DNA from: Burkholderiales bacterium
GTDB lineage: Bacteria; Pseudomonadota; Gammaproteobacteria; Burkholderiales; Burkholderiaceae_C
DNA length: 6,539 nucleotides
Assembly (NCBI GenBank): GCA_028869035.1
Contig: JAGWTL010000169.1
Location: 1-6,539 of the forward strand
Direction of reading: 5' to 3'
Part shown: positions 5,253 through 6,539 of the stretch, piece by piece
Numbering within the stretch: the stretch's first letter is position 1
How the letters are laid out: each line of letters starts with the position of its first letter
The notes under the pieces: model-generated
Database searches by the model: none
Seen by the model: the letters and a program-made list of their open reading frames with translations, nothing else
What the model was told of the DNA's origin: nothing
Position numbers and translations under genes: made by a program

Positions 5253-6215
5253 ATGTTGCGACGCTCTCTCTTCGCTTTCAGCCTGCTGGCAGCCGCCGGC
5301 TCCGCTATGGCTCAGGCTTACCCCCACAAGCCCATCAAGCTGCAGGTGCCCTTCGCACCCGGTGGCACCACCGACATCATCGCGCGTGTCATCGCCGAGC
5401 CCCTGGGCAAGGCCCTGGGCCAGTCGGTCGTGGTGGAGAACAAGGCGGGCGGCGGCGGTGTGGTGGGCGCCAATGAGACCGCCAGGGCGACGCCCGATGG
5501 CTATTCACTGGGCATGGCCACTGTCTCGACCACGGCCGCCAACCCGGCCATCAACCCGAAGATCCCGTACAACCCGATGGCGGACTTCACGCCCATCATC
5601 AACATCGCGGCCACGCCCAACGTGATCGCGGTGCACCCCAGCTTCCCGGCCAAGGACTACAAGGGCTTCATTGCCGAGCTGAAGAAGTCGCCCGGCAAGT
5701 ACTCCTATGCCACCTCGGGCACCGGCGGCATCGGCCACCTGCAGACCGAGCTCTACAAGAGCCAGACCGGCACGTTCATCACGCACATCCCCTACCGCGG
5801 CGCGGGCCCGGCACTCAACGACACGGTGGCGGGCCAGGTGCCCATCATCTTCGACAACCTGCCCTCGGCCCTGCCCTTCATCCAGTCCGGCCGCCTGACG
5901 GCCATCGTGGTCGCCGCGCCGCAGCGCCTGGCCGTGCTGCCCAATGTGCCCACCTTCAAGGAAGTGGGCCTGGAGCCGGTGAACCGCATGGCCTACTACG
6001 GCATCTACGGCCCCAAGGGCCTGCCCAAGGAGGTCGTGGACAAGATCAACGCCGGCGTGCGCAAGGCGCTGGAAGACCCGGCCGTGCGCAAGCGCATCGA
6101 GGACACCGGCTCCCTGATCGTGGCCAATTCGCCTGCCGAGTTCGCTGCTCAGATGAAAGCCGAGTACGAGGTCTACAAGAAGGTGGTGGAAACCGCCAAG
6201 CTGCGCCTCGATTGA
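5253..6215 (+). CDS. Bug/TctC-family tripartite tricarboxylate transporter substrate-binding protein
   Basis: 320 residues, the usual length. Bug proteins are periplasmic binding proteins that grip carboxylates or related small molecules. A Sec signal peptide covers residues 1-20 (MLRRS, hydrophobic core, AMA before Q21). The mature protein opens with the family-typical YPHKPIKLQVPFAPGGTTD (23-41), then VENKAGGGGVVGA (61-73), PDGYSLGM (81-88), the YATSGTGG loop (152-159), IPYRGAGPALND (179-190), a G-x-V-xx-xFD segment (194-201) and VPTFKEVGL (232-240). The AGGAG at 5239-5243 is well placed for the ATG. No TctA or TctB membrane partner is present, as is common for the many orphan Bug genes in Burkholderiales. 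The facing AEC carrier might share an organic-acid theme with it, but that is inference. Substrate unknown. Confidence 0.95.
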   Translation: MLRRSLFAFSLLAAAGSAMAQAYPHKPIKLQVPFAPGGTTDIIARVIAEPLGKALGQSVVVENKAGGGGVVGANETARATPDGYSLGMATVSTTAANPAINPKIPYNPMADFTPIINIAATPNVIAVHPSFPAKDYKGFIAELKKSPGKYSYATSGTGGIGHLQTELYKSQTGTFITHIPYRGAGPALNDTVAGQVPIIFDNLPSALPFIQSGRLTAIVVAAPQRLAVLPNVPTFKEVGLEPVNRMAYYGIYGPKGLPKEVVDKINAGVRKALEDPAVRKRIEDTGSLIVANSPAEFAAQMKAEYEVYKKVVETAKLRLD

Positions 6216-6231
6216 GCACGCGCCGCCGGGC

Positions 6232-6539
6232 ATGGACGATACATCCATCGATGCCTTCGTCGATGCCCTGTGGCTGGAGGAGGGCCTGTCGCGCAACACG
6301 CTGACGGCCTACCGTCGGGATCTCACGCTTTACGCCCGCTGGCTCATGGCCCGCGGGCGTACGCTTCTGGAAAGCACCGAGCCCGATATCAATGCCTATT
6401 TCTTGGCCCGGCACGCGGCCACACGCGCCACCACGGCCAACCGCCGCCTCACCGTCTTCAAGCGTTACTTCCGCTGGGCATTGCGCGAGCGCCGCATCAG
6501 CGCCGACCCCACCCTGCGCCTGCAGGCCGCCCGGCAGGC
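6232..6539 (+). CDS. xerD: Site-specific tyrosine recombinase XerD (5' part)
   Basis: The frame opens at ATG 6232 and runs to the window end, giving 102 residues. Everything visible is the N-terminal SAM-like core-binding domain: IDAFVDALWLEEGLSRNTL (6-24), AYRRDLTLYARWL (26-38), NRRLTVFKRYFRWALRERRI (70-89) and DPTLRLQ (92-98). This is the pattern of XerD, which with XerC resolves chromosome dimers at dif, activated by FtsK at the septum. The catalytic domain with its Arg-His-Arg-Tyr residues lies beyond the window. XerC is the alternative; the LWLEEGLSxNTLxAYRRDL opening favours XerD. The stop of the Bug gene is 16 bp upstream with no terminator between them, so read-through transcription is possible. 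No strong ribosome-binding site is seen. Confidence 0.88.
   Translation, partial: MDDTSIDAFVDALWLEEGLSRNTLTAYRRDLTLYARWLMARGRTLLESTEPDINAYFLARHAATRATTANRRLTVFKRYFRWALRERRISADPTLRLQAARQ

Noticed and set aside
5505..6299. Minus-strand open frame of 264 codons across the Bug-family gene and the xerD start.
   Set aside because: It is a His/Gly/Asp/Arg-rich shadow of a clear binding-protein gene on the other strand, with no ribosome-binding site or family features.
1..6539. CRISPR arrays, tRNA or rRNA genes, transposases, prophage genes, riboswitches.
   Set aside because: No spaced direct repeats, no cloverleaf-like segments and no transposase or phage structural motifs were seen. The only repeats are the two palindromes and the amiC linker motif.

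Overview
The window reads as chromosomal DNA of a high-GC betaproteobacterium, most likely Burkholderiales and probably Comamonadaceae. The grounds are coding GC near 70 % in sampled lines, an orphan Bug/TctC-type periplasmic binding protein, the protein styles of AmiC, TsaE and QueG, and two copies of a REP-like palindrome built on the core CTGAGCCTGTCGAAG, which I associate with that group. No database search was possible, so the taxon is an inference.

Layout. Bases 1-126 are the tail of an unrecognised plus-strand gene. It converges on a minus-strand cluster across a near-perfect palindrome (151-200). The cluster, in transcription order, is tsaE (2520-1957), amiC (1960-659; ATGA overlap with tsaE) and a SirB2-family membrane protein (637-233). 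On the plus strand, diverging from tsaE, come queG (2500-3591) and a small P-loop protein (3608-4201). A minus-strand AEC-family carrier (5119-4214) converges on these with 12 bp between stop codons. Diverging from it is a Bug-family binding protein (5253-6215), followed by the 5' part of xerD (6232 to the window end).

Functions. Most of the window is housekeeping: two tRNA-modification genes back to back (tsaE for t6A37, queG for queuosine), peptidoglycan hydrolysis at division (amiC) and chromosome dimer resolution (xerD). The AEC carrier and the Bug protein form a divergent pair that may both handle organic acids, but nothing in the sequence fixes their substrates.

What stands out. (1) The second palindrome copy lies inside tsaE, in frame, and adds about 21 residues between two conserved motifs. 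(2) The P-loop protein after queG has Glu where the Walker A motif normally has Gly, apparently Glu in place of the Walker B Asp, and GC about 10 points lower than queG. (3) queG and the AEC gene both begin with GTG, lack a Shine-Dalgarno sequence, and have a -10-like box ending seven bases before the GTG, which suggests leaderless transcripts. (4) The tsaE and queG reading frames appear to overlap head to head by 21 bp. I see no CRISPR array, transposase, phage module, rRNA or tRNA, and no clear undescribed multi-gene system.
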